DNA from: Durusdinium trenchii
Lineage: Eukaryota > Sar > Dinophyceae > Suessiales > Symbiodiniaceae
DNA length: 64,000 nt
Assembly: GCA_963970005.1 (NCBI GenBank)
Contig: CAXAMN010021562.1
Coordinates: 682,750 to 746,749 of the forward strand
Direction of reading: 5' to 3'
The notes beneath the pieces are model-generated. The model ran no database searches. It was not told where the DNA came from and saw only the letters and a list, made by a program, of their open reading frames with translations. The translations under genes were made by a program, and so were the position numbers. Of the stretch, positions 45,024-54,619 are shown piece after piece (the first letter of the stretch is position 1; each line of letters begins with the position of its first letter).

Positions 45024-45557
45024 TTGCACGGTTCATACAGAGTGGTGGTTGATCCAAACTGGGTGTCAAATCACAAATACTACCAGTATCAAACTGCAAC
45101 ATACTGCAACGACAGAATTACTCGTCGTTGTCTAGGACCTCGATCACAATGCGGGAGGTTCCAGTACTGGCCATCTACTGTAAATCGAATGCCTGAGCCA
45201 ATCAGAAGGGAACAACTTGGACCATTGGCTGGAGCAAAACCTATCATCGTCGTCAAACAGAACACCCCTCTACGTCCATGGTGCTTTTCATCCCCGACCA
45301 CCAGGGTCGAACCCTTTGAACTCGCTTCGACTCGACTTCGTCAAACTCGCTTCGTCAAAAGCCTGGAGAACTCCCCAGGATTTAAAAAAAAACACACACC
45401 ACGCATTCTGAATGGACACTCCTGGGTCACATCCATCCCCCGGTCCAAGCCACAACCCCCGGCGGTCGTTCTGGGATCGTCTACACTTTGCCTGGGATCT
45501 TCATCGCCCAGCGGCAAGCGGAGGATGCAGAAATGTAGCTACTTCTTGTTGGTGTAA
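45024..45557 (+). CDS. Open frame of 177 codons, tentative
   Basis: Longest non-repetitive plus frame in this part: starts MHGSYRVVVDPNWVSNHKYY, with PEPIRREQLGPLAGAKPIIV in the middle and a Ser-rich end. No domain is recognised, third-position bias is weak, and it may contain introns. 45720-46300 shows no gene. Confidence 0.3.
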   Translation: MHGSYRVVVDPNWVSNHKYYQYQTATYCNDRITRRCLGPRSQCGRFQYWPSTVNRMPEPIRREQLGPLAGAKPIIVVKQNTPLRPWCFSSPTTRVEPFELASTRLRQTRFVKSLENSPGFKKKHTPRILNGHSWVTSIPRSKPQPPAVVLGSSTLCLGSSSPSGKRRMQKCSYFLLV

Positions 45558-46304
45558 GCCTGCGACGATCCAGTCTTGGGAAGCTTGGTTCTGCCGAAGA
45601 GTGGGCGACACGACTACTCACTCACCCGCAGTTATAGTGGAAGTTTTTTTCTCACCATGTCAAATGGAGAGTCTCCTGGGACACCTTGAAAATGAAAGTC
45701 AACTAATTGCATGACCCTTACACCACCAGCATTCGCCGTGGGATTCGACGTGTCCAGGATCAAACCGCCAAAGTAGATGCAGCACAGCACATCCTAAACT
45801 GTGATGGGAGTTTGGTCCTGCACCACCTAGGATGTAGGAGACCCAGTCGCACAGGAGTTTGAAAATTGCCAGTATCTAGTAATGGGGTTATACTATACAT
45901 TAGTTATATCACCACGGACTAAATAGTTGGGAATCTGTGCCGTGCCTCTCTGAACCACAAATGTCCGTAGCCTTAGTAGCTCTCGGCTATCCTCCATATT
46001 GTGATGGATACTTTAAATTGAAGGTGGCATGCTCTTCAATCAAAGACCCACAAAGAGCTTGATGTTCAGCGTCTATCTTGCGTTCAGTTTCCAGCAAAAA
46101 TGCCGCCCCTTGACCAACCAAAAATTTGATTTTGTGTGACCGAACCCCTCAAGTCGGCAAAACACTTCATAATTACAGCACAACCGGCTAACTAACAAGA
46201 AATCAGCCCCTGAGAACCTTGATCATGCCCGAAGAAGAATTTGAAAGAGATTAACAAAGCCTATATACGCCGCTTAACGATCTTTGGGTTGGTCTTCTGA
46301 GAAC

Positions 46305-46451
46305 TTCATCGCCCAATTTCCTTCGGTTCGCCGCCCCGCTCGTGGCTGCGCGCCTGCGCGCCTGCGCATCCTCCAAAAGTTGCATGGCCCAGCGCCACAC
46401 GGCGCCATGCGCGATCGCCTTCAGCACCACGTTGATGCTCACGATGTCCAC
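46305..46451 (-). CDS. PPR-repeat exon
   Basis: Acceptor GGCGTTGTCAG and a donor at GATGAA followed by GTTCTC bound 49 codons in phase 0. VDIVSINVVLKAIAHGAVWR then WAMQLLEDAQ is a near-consensus pentatricopeptide repeat (helix A D-x-V-S-x-N, helix B W-x-x-A-M-x-L-L), followed by an Arg/Ala-rich linker. PPR proteins bind organellar RNA; target here unknown. It is the third recognised exon of this minus-strand gene. Confidence 0.7.
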
Positions 46452-46646
46452 CTGACAACGCCGGGTACCGTGGAGGTGATCAACCAGGTTCCACAGGCAA
46501 GTGTTTTGGGTGACTGGTGACTGGGTGAGGGTACGCGCCCGTATAGTTATAGATTAATATACTAAAATATATTTAGACATGTATATATATATATGGGATC
46601 TGGTCGAAGTGTCTTCTTCCAAAAATGGCTGAAAGTCGTATTCAGA

Positions 46647-47044
46647 TGGGGGCCCGCTACATATTCTTTACTTTTGGCACACACAGCTGGTTAATGAAGG
46701 AAACATGGACCAAACAAGTATTGGCACCAAATTGTAAGAGGCGTCACTAGCGGTGCAGCGTTTTCAGCTGATCTCCGAGCTTCAAGCCGTGCTTAAGCCG
46801 TGCTTGAAACAAAAGACATGTTGCAACTCAGCCTTGGAAGGGTCCACGCTGGAATCCGGCAATGTTTGCTAGCGCGGATCTAGCGGCGCGCGGCCAGCGC
46901 ATTTTTCAGCCAGCCACTTTTCAAAAACCTGACGAGGTTCTGAACATGCCCCGAGGCAAATACTAGCGTCACTAGCGCAAGTCTACCGCAAACCTAGCGC
47001 CCAGCTGCAGAATAGGTGTGTTTAGCTGGGGGCCCGCTACATAA
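46647..47044 (+). repeat. Direct repeat flanking a 360-bp insert
   Basis: GGGGGCCCGCTACATA occurs at 46648 and 47028, followed at different distances by ACTTTTGGC. The segment between is richer in CTAGCG words (TCACTAGCG, CTAGCGGCG, AACCTAGCG) than its surroundings. Confidence 0.55.
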
Positions 47045-47348
47045 TCTAATTGAAAAAACAACATCATAAGCTACTATTTTTGATTATAGACTTTTGGCCG
47101 GGCTCCATATATGTATTGTTTTACAAAAAAATATATATATATATATACATGCATAATATATATGCATATAACATATCATAATATTATATATACTCCAAAC
47201 GGACTGAGTGAGTCTCTCCACATAGTCAGTCTCCCTCGTTGGCAAATCAGGCTCAGCCCCCCCCAGCCCGCTCAGGCGGCTTGGGCGGGTGTTCCCGATA
47301 GATGTTGCGACTCATGTTTGGACAATGTTTTACAATATCAATACTCAC

Positions 47349-47456
47349 ATTGTTTAGCCCCAAATCTTCGCTGCGCACCTCGACCTCGGTCTTTTGCAGC
47401 ATTTGCATCGCTCTTTGCCACTGGACAGCCCGCGCGAGCGCCAGCAACCCGGCGCC
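47349..47456 (-). CDS. Single-PPR exon, exactly 36 codons
   Basis: Acceptor CGTGCTGCCTCGCAG and donor AACAAT followed by GTGAGT define 108 nt in phase 0. GAGLLALARAVQWQRAMQML then QKTEVEVRSEDLG matches the helix A/helix B pattern of a PPR (A-R-x-x-Q-W-Q-R-A-M-x-M-L). One repeat equals one exon, so the gene can grow by exon duplication. Confidence 0.75.
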
Positions 47457-47809
47457 CTGCGAGGCAGCACGCCCGCCGCGGCGGTGGGAGGTTTGCTCGA
47501 GCAGGTGCAGGGCCTAAGCACACGACCCGTCACCGAGCGGTCGGGAACTCCAGGTGTTTGGGACCCAAACATCTGGATATAGACTGAGAGGTGATCGCAC
47601 AAGCTCAGCACCTCTTGAAGGACTGGTGCAACCACTTGCCGGAAGCTAAGAACACAACAAAAAACGATCAAAAACGAACCTTGAACGTGAAGCCTCGAGC
47701 TGCTCGTCAGCTTGAGTGAAAAACAAGGTGAGCCCCGCGGACCCAAAAGCAAAAGGAAGCGCGCGAACGAAGAAAAATAGACAAACACACATTAGCAGGC
47801 CAAAACGAA

Positions 47810-48235
47810 GCATCAGCCCCCTCCAGGCTTCGTGGCAACCATGATATTTCACGCATCGCGGTTCTGATGCGCATCCGTCCACCCCCGTCTGCCATAAACA
47901 CCCCTGTCCACCCCTTGGCCAGTTTTGAAAGCCCTCCTTTAAACGGTCATAAAACGATTGCCACATGGCTTCTGACAACCCTTCCAGGAAGCGTGGAGCA
48001 GCATCAGCTCCCTCCATGCTTCGTTCCAACCATGAAATTTGAAGCGTTGCGGTTCTGGCATGCAACCATCCTGCCGTTTCTGCAATGACTTGGGCTGTCT
48101 TCGGCGTGCATTGCACACATTCTGGACACCCAAGACCGTCACAAAGGCCGCGCCAGACAGTTCCACTCGCGCAATAACGTTCTTCCGTGAGGCATGGAGT
48201 GGCATTAGCCCCCCCATGCTTCGTTCTACTTAGCA
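47810..48235 (-). repeat. About 190-bp tandem repeat, three copies
   Basis: Copies begin GCATCAGCCCCCTCCAGGC (47810), GCATCAGCTCCCTCCATGC (48000) and GCATTAGCCCCCCCATGC (48202). A minus frame of 267 codons (48449-47646) crosses all copies; its apparent repeats (ERSMEGAD, HEAWRGLM) fall in different frames, so it is probably not a gene. Confidence 0.75.
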
Positions 48236-48701
48236 TCCATCTACCTTCCACAGCCCCGTCCACGCCCGTCCACCCTCCCATCTCCATCCATAGCCCCGTC
48301 CACACCCATCTTCCGTCCACGAAAACGCTTGCCTCGTCTCGCTCTGACCCCCCACTAACGACAAAACTAAACGAGAGCCCAAGCATCGGAGATTCTTCTG
48401 GGAAAAGCACGCACATGTGTACTGCTGTGCCAGCGCTACAGTGCATCACACGCGGAAAAATGCTTTCGGGTCATTCGTCGTCTAGTGTTGAATTTTTGAC
48501 ATAGATTTCCGGCGGCGTGCATCGTTGGCATGATCAGGGCGTCGCTATGGCGGAGATATCCCAGGAGGAGAGGATTTGTCCTTTGTTTTTCTCGAACAAA
48601 CCTTTGCGGGCTTCGATCTTAAGAATTTACACCGGCATAGACCCTAGATAGAAATATCGTTGCAGTAAGAAGAAAACAAGACGGTTCCCTGTTTAGTCGG
48701 G

Positions 48702-49080
48702 TTGGAGGTTGGACGTATCCCTTCCCAGCCCCGTCCCCACCCGCACCTCCCGTCTCGCTCCCTCCATCTTCCCTCCAGCCCCGTCCCCGCGTCCCCACCC
48801 AAGCACCTCCCGTCTCGCTCCCTCCATCTTCCCTTCCCCAGCCCCATCCCCACCCATGCACCTCCTGTCCAGCCCCGTTTTCATCCATGCGCCTCCCGTC
48901 TCGCTCCTCCATCTTCCCTCCCAGCCCCGTCCCCACCCATGCGCCTCCCGTCTCGCTCCCCTCCATCTTCCCTCCCAGCCCCGTCCCCACCCATGCACCT
49001 CCCGTCTCGCTCCCCTCCATCTTCCTTCCCCAGCCCCGTCCCCACGCCTCCACATCCACCTTCCGTCCCCGCCAACGCAT
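48702..49080 (+). repeat. 52-58-bp CT-rich minisatellite
   Basis: Six or so units of the form CCCGTCTCGCTCCCTCCATC with CCAGCCCCGTCCCCACCC. The sequence after it (49085-49135) resembles 48320-48390, so the array and the 190-bp repeat lie in a larger duplicated unit. All frames across it are open; these ORFs are ignored. Confidence 0.9.
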
Positions 49081-49589
49081 GCTTTGTCTTGCTCTTCCGC
49101 GGCACTAGCGACTAAACGAGAACCCAAGCGTCGGAATACATGTCATGGGAGGGTCATGGTGAGCACGCTAGGTGTTGACTGATTCAAATACGTCATGGAA
49201 GTTCCAACGCATGGCCATACTCTGAATCGTTCTGAATGATGCAGGATCAACATGAGGATGGACACTGGTACAGCTCACCACCCAGGTACGCGTTATGGCG
49301 AAAAGGGTTCAATGACCTCAACTCGATCACAGTATTGGCGCTCCGCACCCTGAAGCAAAATACAACCCATTGCCACTTGTCCTCACTTGGGTATGACTCC
49401 AGTGGCAAAGAACCCTTCTGGAACATCTCTCAAATATATACTGTAACAATCTGTAACATCTCCTTGTGATGTATATAATATCTCATATCTGTAACATCAA
49501 TATATATATATAATATGTAACATCTCCTTGCGATTCCCTCAGATTCCCTGTCAAATCATTCCTCCAATTCGTCACCACGTCCACGCCCT

Positions 49590-49698
49590 CCACACCGTCC
49601 ACTGACCACTCGAAACGAAGGAGCCACTGACCACTGCGCAGCCTGGGCCATAGCGTGCACGGTGGCCCCAAGAGCCGCCTCGTCCAGAGAGATCTCTC
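49590..49698 (-). CDS. PPR-like exon, 5' member
   Basis: After acceptor GAGCTGCACTCAG the frame reads GEISLDEAALGATVHAMAQA then AQWSVAPSFRVV, matching PPR helix A and the start of helix B (A-Q-W-x-x-A). Helix B departs from consensus after SVAP, so the 3' border or a small indel is uncertain. It belongs with the exons at 47456 and 46451. Confidence 0.55.
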
Positions 49699-49779
49699 CT
49701 GAGTGCAGCTCCGGTCTGTCTGGCAGTCTGGCAGCGCCAAATGAAAGATCTATTCGAAACACTTTCTATGAACAACTTT

Positions 49780-50400
49780 GAAGCTTTCGGAGACCGGAGC
49801 TTCGAAAAACTGTGGCCTGACAATGGCACCTCTTGAAAGGACAAGTAGACCAATGGACCAATCCACAAGGTGTTTTCTTTGAGGGTGATTGGTCTGTTTG
49901 GTCTGTGGTCACCTGTGCGTGGTGAGAACCTTAGTGACTTTCCCTTGAGGCAAAGATTATTTATGTTTGCACGTACTGCCGAAGGGTTCCTTTGGTGTTC
50001 ACATGTTTTCACCAAATGTTTTGAGACTTCTTGGGATGATCTAGCTGCTGGGATCAGCAACATAAGCTCTCAAAGGGTCAAGCGGATTCAGTTTTTGTCC
50101 AGTCTGTATTTGTATCTGTATAAACCTCCCGTCCCAAGGGACAGATAGGTTGTGGCTTCCAGGTGATGGGTCTTTTTCAATGGGCCAAGCCAAATGGGAT
50201 TGTCCATTACACCAACTTGTGCATCGTAGATGTATGTATATATATATATATGTATATGTGCCGGGTGTGTAATTTAATAGGGAAACCACCAACCAATCGA
50301 TTTTGGTATATTTTCCTTCTTCCAGGTGGTCTTTGGTAAGTCTCCCTTCTTGAGCTCCACACCCATATGTATGTGTATACATATATACCGCCGGACTGAA
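49780..50400. other. No supported gene
   Basis: Short ORFs only; (AT)n at 50236-50256. The TTAGAATG motif array begins at 50403. Confidence 0.3.
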
Positions 50401-50401
50401 A

Positions 50402-50512
50402 GTTAGAATGTGGTTTTGGAAACGGCCGATGCCGAATGACCCCAAATTTCGGACCGGCAAACCCTACATTCTAAGTGTGGTGGTTAGAATGTGCCAAAAA
50501 CCAGTTAGAATG
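50402..50512. repeat. TTAGAATG inverted motif cluster
   Basis: TTAGAATGTGG (50403) faces ACATTCTAA (50466-50474) across 54 bp, followed by two more direct copies at 50484 and 50505. The same motif occurs in the OTU-gene introns. Confidence 0.7.
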
Positions 50513-50880
50513 CGTCTCATCATGGTTTAGCAACACATAAGGAGCAAAAAAGATAATGCAAAGTGAAGGTTTTACACTAACCTCCCACCAGACATGGCTC
50601 AAAGCTTGATGCCATATACAGACAAATGCATTCAAACCATGCATAAAGAGATACAGCCCTGTGATCCCAAGGAGGAGTCATACTGTACTTAGTGAAGACA
50701 CCAGTGAGTATTGGAAACCCTGCTGCCACTGTGACCCCCACTTACAGGGCCCAACCCTGCCATTGTCGGTTTAGAGATACAACTGCCTGCTATTTATCAG
50801 CCTGCACCATCTTTCAGTGCAGTTTTGAGCGCCATGTCAAAACCAATGGAGCGAAAGATCACAGAGGTTTTGCTTCACGC

Positions 50881-51100
50881 TGCACCAGTAGGCAGGGTCC
50901 AACAGTTAGAATGTGGTAAATCAACTATACAGGATGCACCAGTAGGCAGGGTCCGACAGTTAGAATGTTGCAATTCAACTACTGTATACAGGATGCACCA
51001 GTAGGCAGGGTCCAACAGTTAGAATGTGGCAAATCAACTATACAGTGCAGGATGCACCAGTAGGCAGGGTCCGACAGTTAGAATGTTGCAAATCAACTAT
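50881..51100 (+). repeat. 54-59-bp tandem array, four copies
   Basis: Unit TGCACCAGTAGGCAGGGTCC, then A/G, then ACAGTTAGAATGT and AAATCAACTATACAG. Copies start at 50881, 50935, 50994 and 51053 and the last runs into an (AT)n tract at 51096-51124. Confidence 0.9.
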
Positions 51101-51234
51101 ATATATATATTATATATATATATATCGCAAGTCACAAGCTATATATACATACACAATGTGACTGGTATACAATAATACGTGCAGTTCTTCATACAGGCAG
51201 CAGCACAGCAGTTCTATCCTGGGCAGGTGTTCAG

Positions 51235-51448
51235 CACCCGGGAGAAGCAATACCTCCACCTTTGCCGGCTCCATCCAATCCACCATCAGACATTGAAGAT
51301 GATCAACCTGCATCGAGTTCCACTCCCTTGCCAACCGATGCATCAAAATCCACTCCCTTGCCAACCGGTGCGAAAGAGTACAAAACGATGTTTCTTGCGC
51401 ACATTGAAGAACTTCTTTTTGTTTGTGTCTCTTGTGCAAAAAGAAGGG
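51235..51448 (+). CDS. OTU gene, Pro/Ser-rich exon
   Basis: After acceptor GGCAGGTGTTCAG the frame reads HPGEAIPPPLPAPSNPPSDI, with a direct repeat STPLPTDASK / STPLPTGAKE, then KTMFLAHIEELLF. The 3' end may be at a GT in TTTTT/GTTTGT (about 51417), which would join in phase to the next exon, or at 51448. It is the first exon I can recognise of the gene and is likely disordered. Confidence 0.55.
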
Positions 51449-51542
51449 GTTGGTACTAGATTGCGGTGAGTTGTGATTCACCAGGTGAATAATGAGCGCA
51501 TATGTGCAAACATGTACCTGAATTGCTCAAACCAGGTTCCAG

Positions 51543-51672
51543 GTTCGCATTGGGGCGGACCTGCGCAAGTTCATGAGAGCGGACTATGGAGACATGACCA
51601 CGGCCTGCATGGCTGCATGACAATTCCGAAAGCAAGTCTTGGCTCTGCAGGCTGATTTGAGCTTACTTCGTG
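51543..51672 (+). CDS. OTU gene exon with in-frame TGA
   Basis: Acceptor CAGGTTCCAG and donor CGTG followed by GTAAGG are both good. The frame reads VRIGADLRKFMRADYGDMTT then ACMAA, TGA (51618-51620), then QFRKQVLALQADLSLLRG. Both sides of the stop look coding in the same frame. It is either an inactivating mutation, a sequence error, or two exons. Confidence 0.5.
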
Positions 51673-51718
51673 GTAAGGCCCGGCAGTTTGTATAACCCTT
51701 GCTTCGCGCGGCGCGAAG

Positions 51719-51818
51719 TGTGCGGGACCATGCAAACCACATTGTAATGGCCAATTTCCAGTCTGTCGGCATATCTGCATGTGAATATGATATTGATATT
51801 AACATACCATTACATATA
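51719..51818 (+). CDS. Candidate OTU gene exon
   Basis: The frame reads VRDHANHIVMANFQSVGISA then CEYDIDINIPLH before an (AT)n tract. Both borders are approximate and its phase does not match the preceding exon, so it is less certain than its neighbours. Confidence 0.35.
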
Positions 51819-51892
51819 TATATATATATAGTAGGCATTTGTTTTGAAATTTCACTGGTAAGGAGCCTCATTGGCACACATTCTAAGTGTAG

Positions 51893-52053
51893 CTGTGAAA
51901 CATCTCACAAAAGACAGGCTCGGGCAGAGTGGCTATCATCGCATGGCATCAAGATCATAGGCCGGAAGACACTAGCGCAACAGGAGGACATCTTTGTGGG
52001 GGCGTGTTGCCGTGGAGACGTCAGCACAGGGCTCAGTAGAAGTGAAGCAAGAA
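51893..52053 (+). CDS. OTU gene exon
   Basis: The acceptor is the end of CACACATTCTAAGTGTAG. The frame reads CETSHKRQARAEWLSSHGIK, then IIGRKTLAQQEDIFVGACCR, and ends at CAAGAA followed by GTGTCG. It joins in phase to the next exon by a canonical GT-AG intron of 59 nt with an (AT)n core. Confidence 0.6.
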
Positions 52054-52112
52054 GTGTCGTTTAAACAGATATGAATTGTATCTGTGATTCATTGTGTGTA
52101 ATATATATATAG

Positions 52113-52281
52113 CTTCTTTGTGCAAAACCCCATGGAGACTGGGAAAGAATGATGCCAACGGCAAAATTTCAGACTCTGGGTACATTGACAATGAGGCTCT
52201 GTGGAGAACAATTTCATTTCCGCTTTGTCTCCGACTCCATCGGCAAGCATTGCACGGGACTTTGAAAAAAAGACCTTCGTG
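52113..52281 (+). CDS. OTU gene exon
   Basis: Starts right after ATATATATATAG and ends at CTTCGTG followed by GTAAGC. In phase with the previous exon it reads SLCKTPWRLGKNDANGKISD, then YIDNEALWRTISFPLCLRLH and a basic end. Another plus frame is open here, but only this one fits the upstream phase. Confidence 0.5.
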
Positions 52282-52668
52282 GTAAGCTTTGACACCGGCG
52301 CAGAGAAGTTGACCCATTCCTGTGAAAGCTTGGCAATGTGCCTAAATTGGATTGGGCGAATGCAGCACGCTGGTACTCGAGGTAAATGGAGCAAAGGACA
52401 GGAGGCACATGAGCGCAATAATAAAACCCAAGGGCCCAAAGTTGTAATGGAAACGTGAAATGCCAAACAAAGGAACTCCGGAGGAATCAATAGACCATGC
52501 ATGGACATAGTGTAGAAATGTTTAAAGTCTTATAGACATCTTACAAAGGAACTATATATATATATAAAGGGAAACAAAAACTATATATATATATCGTTTT
52601 GTTTCTAAGATGTTGACAGTACATTGAAATGTTGTATATATTACAATTGTGTGGCATTCTAACTGTAG

Positions 52669-53196
52669 ACACAATTTGTGCCCAGGCCACCGAGAAAGCC
52701 AGGCAGTTTGCCAAGCAGGCTTGTCAGGATTGCGATGACCCTGGGGCTGATATCTTCTCCAAGACAGAGGAGAACAAAACAATGTGTTTGGCAAATGGAG
52801 AGGACATCACTCAGCTTGTGCTTTCCCCACCTATTGGGAAGGATGGCCCAGAAAAGCCACGCTCAGAGATTGCCATCCAAAAGGCAGCCTTGCTCTCCTT
52901 TCAAACTTGGGCTGTTCGCACCCCTGGCATTGTGGGAGCGCTGATTGGACAAGTTGTCAAGAACAGGATTGCTTGCCATAGTGTCGTGGTCAGCACAACC
53001 ATTGAGGAATTGATCAATGCGCAGAAGGTCAAAGCTGTGTGCGAATCTAATAGCATGAACATTTACGGGGTCGTGCTTGCCGGTCAGTTTGGAGATACTG
53101 AAAACGCGGCTTTGGGACGGAGCTACCTTGCTGCTTTGAAAGATGCGTCACACGTGGACGCTAGCAACTGTGTCTTTGCCGCTTGGCTAGCTTTAG
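52669..53196 (+). CDS. OTU gene, large exon (528 nt)
   Basis: The acceptor is the end of GGCATTCTAACTGTAG. The frame has no stop for 176 codons: TICAQATEKARQFAKQACQD, LANGEDITQLVLSPPIGKDG, QTWAVRTPGIVGALIGQVVK and VVVSTTIEELINAQKVKAVC. An alternating alpha/beta composition suggests a folded domain N-terminal to the protease; I do not recognise it. The end is followed by GTATAT, but that donor does not keep frame with the next exon, so a nearby non-GT donor is probably used. Confidence 0.75.
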
Positions 53197-53302
53197 GTAT
53201 ATATAACTCTATATATATATATATATGTGTGTGTGTGGTGTTATATATAATATGATTGAACTTCATCACGTGATGTCCAGCCTTTTTATGAAGTTCTTTC
53301 AG

Positions 53303-53628
53303 GTCGACCCTGAGATGCCTGGTCAGCTCACAATCACTGAGTTGATCCAAGCGCACGAGCAAGTTTTGGAGGAGAGAAAGCCGGTTTGGACACATATGCG
53401 AAGCCAAGCTTTGGGCACCTTGTGTTGGGTGGAAGATCTCCTTGAATCTAGCCGCACCAGACTTTACAAACAAGTGATCAAAGCTGTCTTGAAGAACATC
53501 GATGCCAGCCCTGACAATGAGCCCAAGTTGCTGTCATTTACTGTGGTCAGCATCCCTGCGGATGGACGTTGCGGCTGGCGGTCCATCTTAGCATCCATTG
53601 ATCCTCGCGCTTATCAAAGTGTACCCAG
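53303..53628 (+). CDS. OTU protease, catalytic Cys exon
   Basis: After acceptor GAAGTTCTTTCAG the frame reads VDPEMPGQLTITELIQAHEQ and a helical region, then VVSIPADGRCGWRSILASID. D-G-R-C-G-W-R is the OTU nucleophile motif (Asp-Gly-x-Cys). It encodes a cysteine protease, expected to act as a deubiquitinase. To join the next exon in frame it must end at GTACCCAG with a GA donor (GAGCGC). Confidence 0.8.
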
Positions 53629-53836
53629 GAGCGCACTAGTTTCAGCGAGGGTTGCAGTTGGCCACAGCTATATTGGTTGACAGATAGAATGTGGTATGAG
53701 CATCTCCTTTCAACTTTTTTGATATTTACATATATATATAGGCATATATAGGCTATACATGCGCAATTATGCAGAGAGACCTACACCTGTTCTGCCTGCC
53801 ACCGACATGTACGCGCAACCAATTGTTTCCTTGCAG

Positions 53837-53904
53837 GAACGATGCAATGTATCCAATTAACCATCTCCAAAACCAACAAGAAGTTGAGGATGCCAAGGAG
53901 CTTT
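53837..53904 (+). CDS. OTU protease, middle exon (68 nt)
   Basis: Acceptor TTTCCTTGCAG. The frame reads NDAMYPINHLQNQQEVEDAK then EL. It joins the previous exon through a split AGG codon after a GA donor and the next one through a split TGT codon after a GC donor (CTTT followed by GCACTG). This is the short loop/helix between Cys and His regions of OTU folds. Confidence 0.7.
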
Positions 53905-54093
53905 GCACTGAGGTTTGACTCTAGCTTGGTGATTTGGTAACCTTTTCTTTTACTTTTGGCAAACAACATTCATGTCATTACCTGCTGGTTATGCGCAACC
54001 TATGGCTTGTGTGTATATATATATATAAATATATATAGTGTATTTGTTTGGATGGGATTGACGGGTTATTATCAATTTCACTTTAATTCTGAG

Positions 54094-54481
54094 GTGCTTA
54101 CGCAATCGAGCATTTTCCTGACTTTGAAGCTGACATTCTCAGGGTTCAGCAGGATCCAGCATTCCTCATATCTGATCTGCATTGGATAGCAGCTTCTTTG
54201 GGCAAGTCCATTCGTTTGACTATCCAGCGAGATGTGTGGGATTCAGTGTCCGAGGCATTCCCCTGGATCAAGCCAGACAGTGTTTTTGGTGATGGCATGG
54301 TTGGTCCCCACTTGCTCTTCACGTGGCAAAAGGCTTGCAGTGAAGAGAGGCTCTTTGGACACTATGATATCCTGGTTCCAAGCACAATCAGCACGTCCCT
54401 TAAACTACCCCAAGATGCTGCTTGCTTGGAAATTAATCATCGCTCAAACGAAGGTGGAGAAGTCCTTGAGTTTACTTACAA
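54094..54481 (+). CDS. OTU protease, catalytic His exon
   Basis: After acceptor TTAATTCTGAG the frame reads AYAIEHFPDFEADILRVQQD, FLISDLHWIAASLGKSIRLT and KACSEERLFGHYDILVPS. H-Y-D is the OTU histidine motif, about 150 residues after the Cys, the usual spacing. It continues through LEINHRSNEGGEVLEFTY to a donor in TACAA followed by GTATAG. Both catalytic motifs are intact. Confidence 0.8.
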
Positions 54482-54558
54482 GTATAGTATATATATATAT
54501 AGCCAAACGAGGTACTTGAATGGTGGTACATTCTAACTGTGTATTGCAAATTGGCCAA

Positions 54559-54616
54559 GGCTGACGTGCCCTCTGCAGCGCCTGGTGTGAGTACCAGTAC
54601 TACAACGAAGGATTGA
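54559..54616 (+). CDS. OTU gene, probable terminal exon
   Basis: After acceptor TTGGCCAAG one frame reads ADVPSAAPGVSTSTTTKD and TGA; the frame matching the upstream phase reads LTCPLQRLV and stops earlier (TGA about 54588). Either way the protein ends here within 20 residues. Confidence 0.4.
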
Positions 54617-54619
54617 CTA

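Noticed and set aside
47646..48449. 267-codon minus ORF, longest in the window
   Set aside because: It spans a three-copy 190-bp tandem repeat, copies are read in different frames, and no domain is seen.
48619..49182. Overlapping 137-157-codon ORFs on both strands
   Set aside because: All lie in the CT-rich minisatellite.
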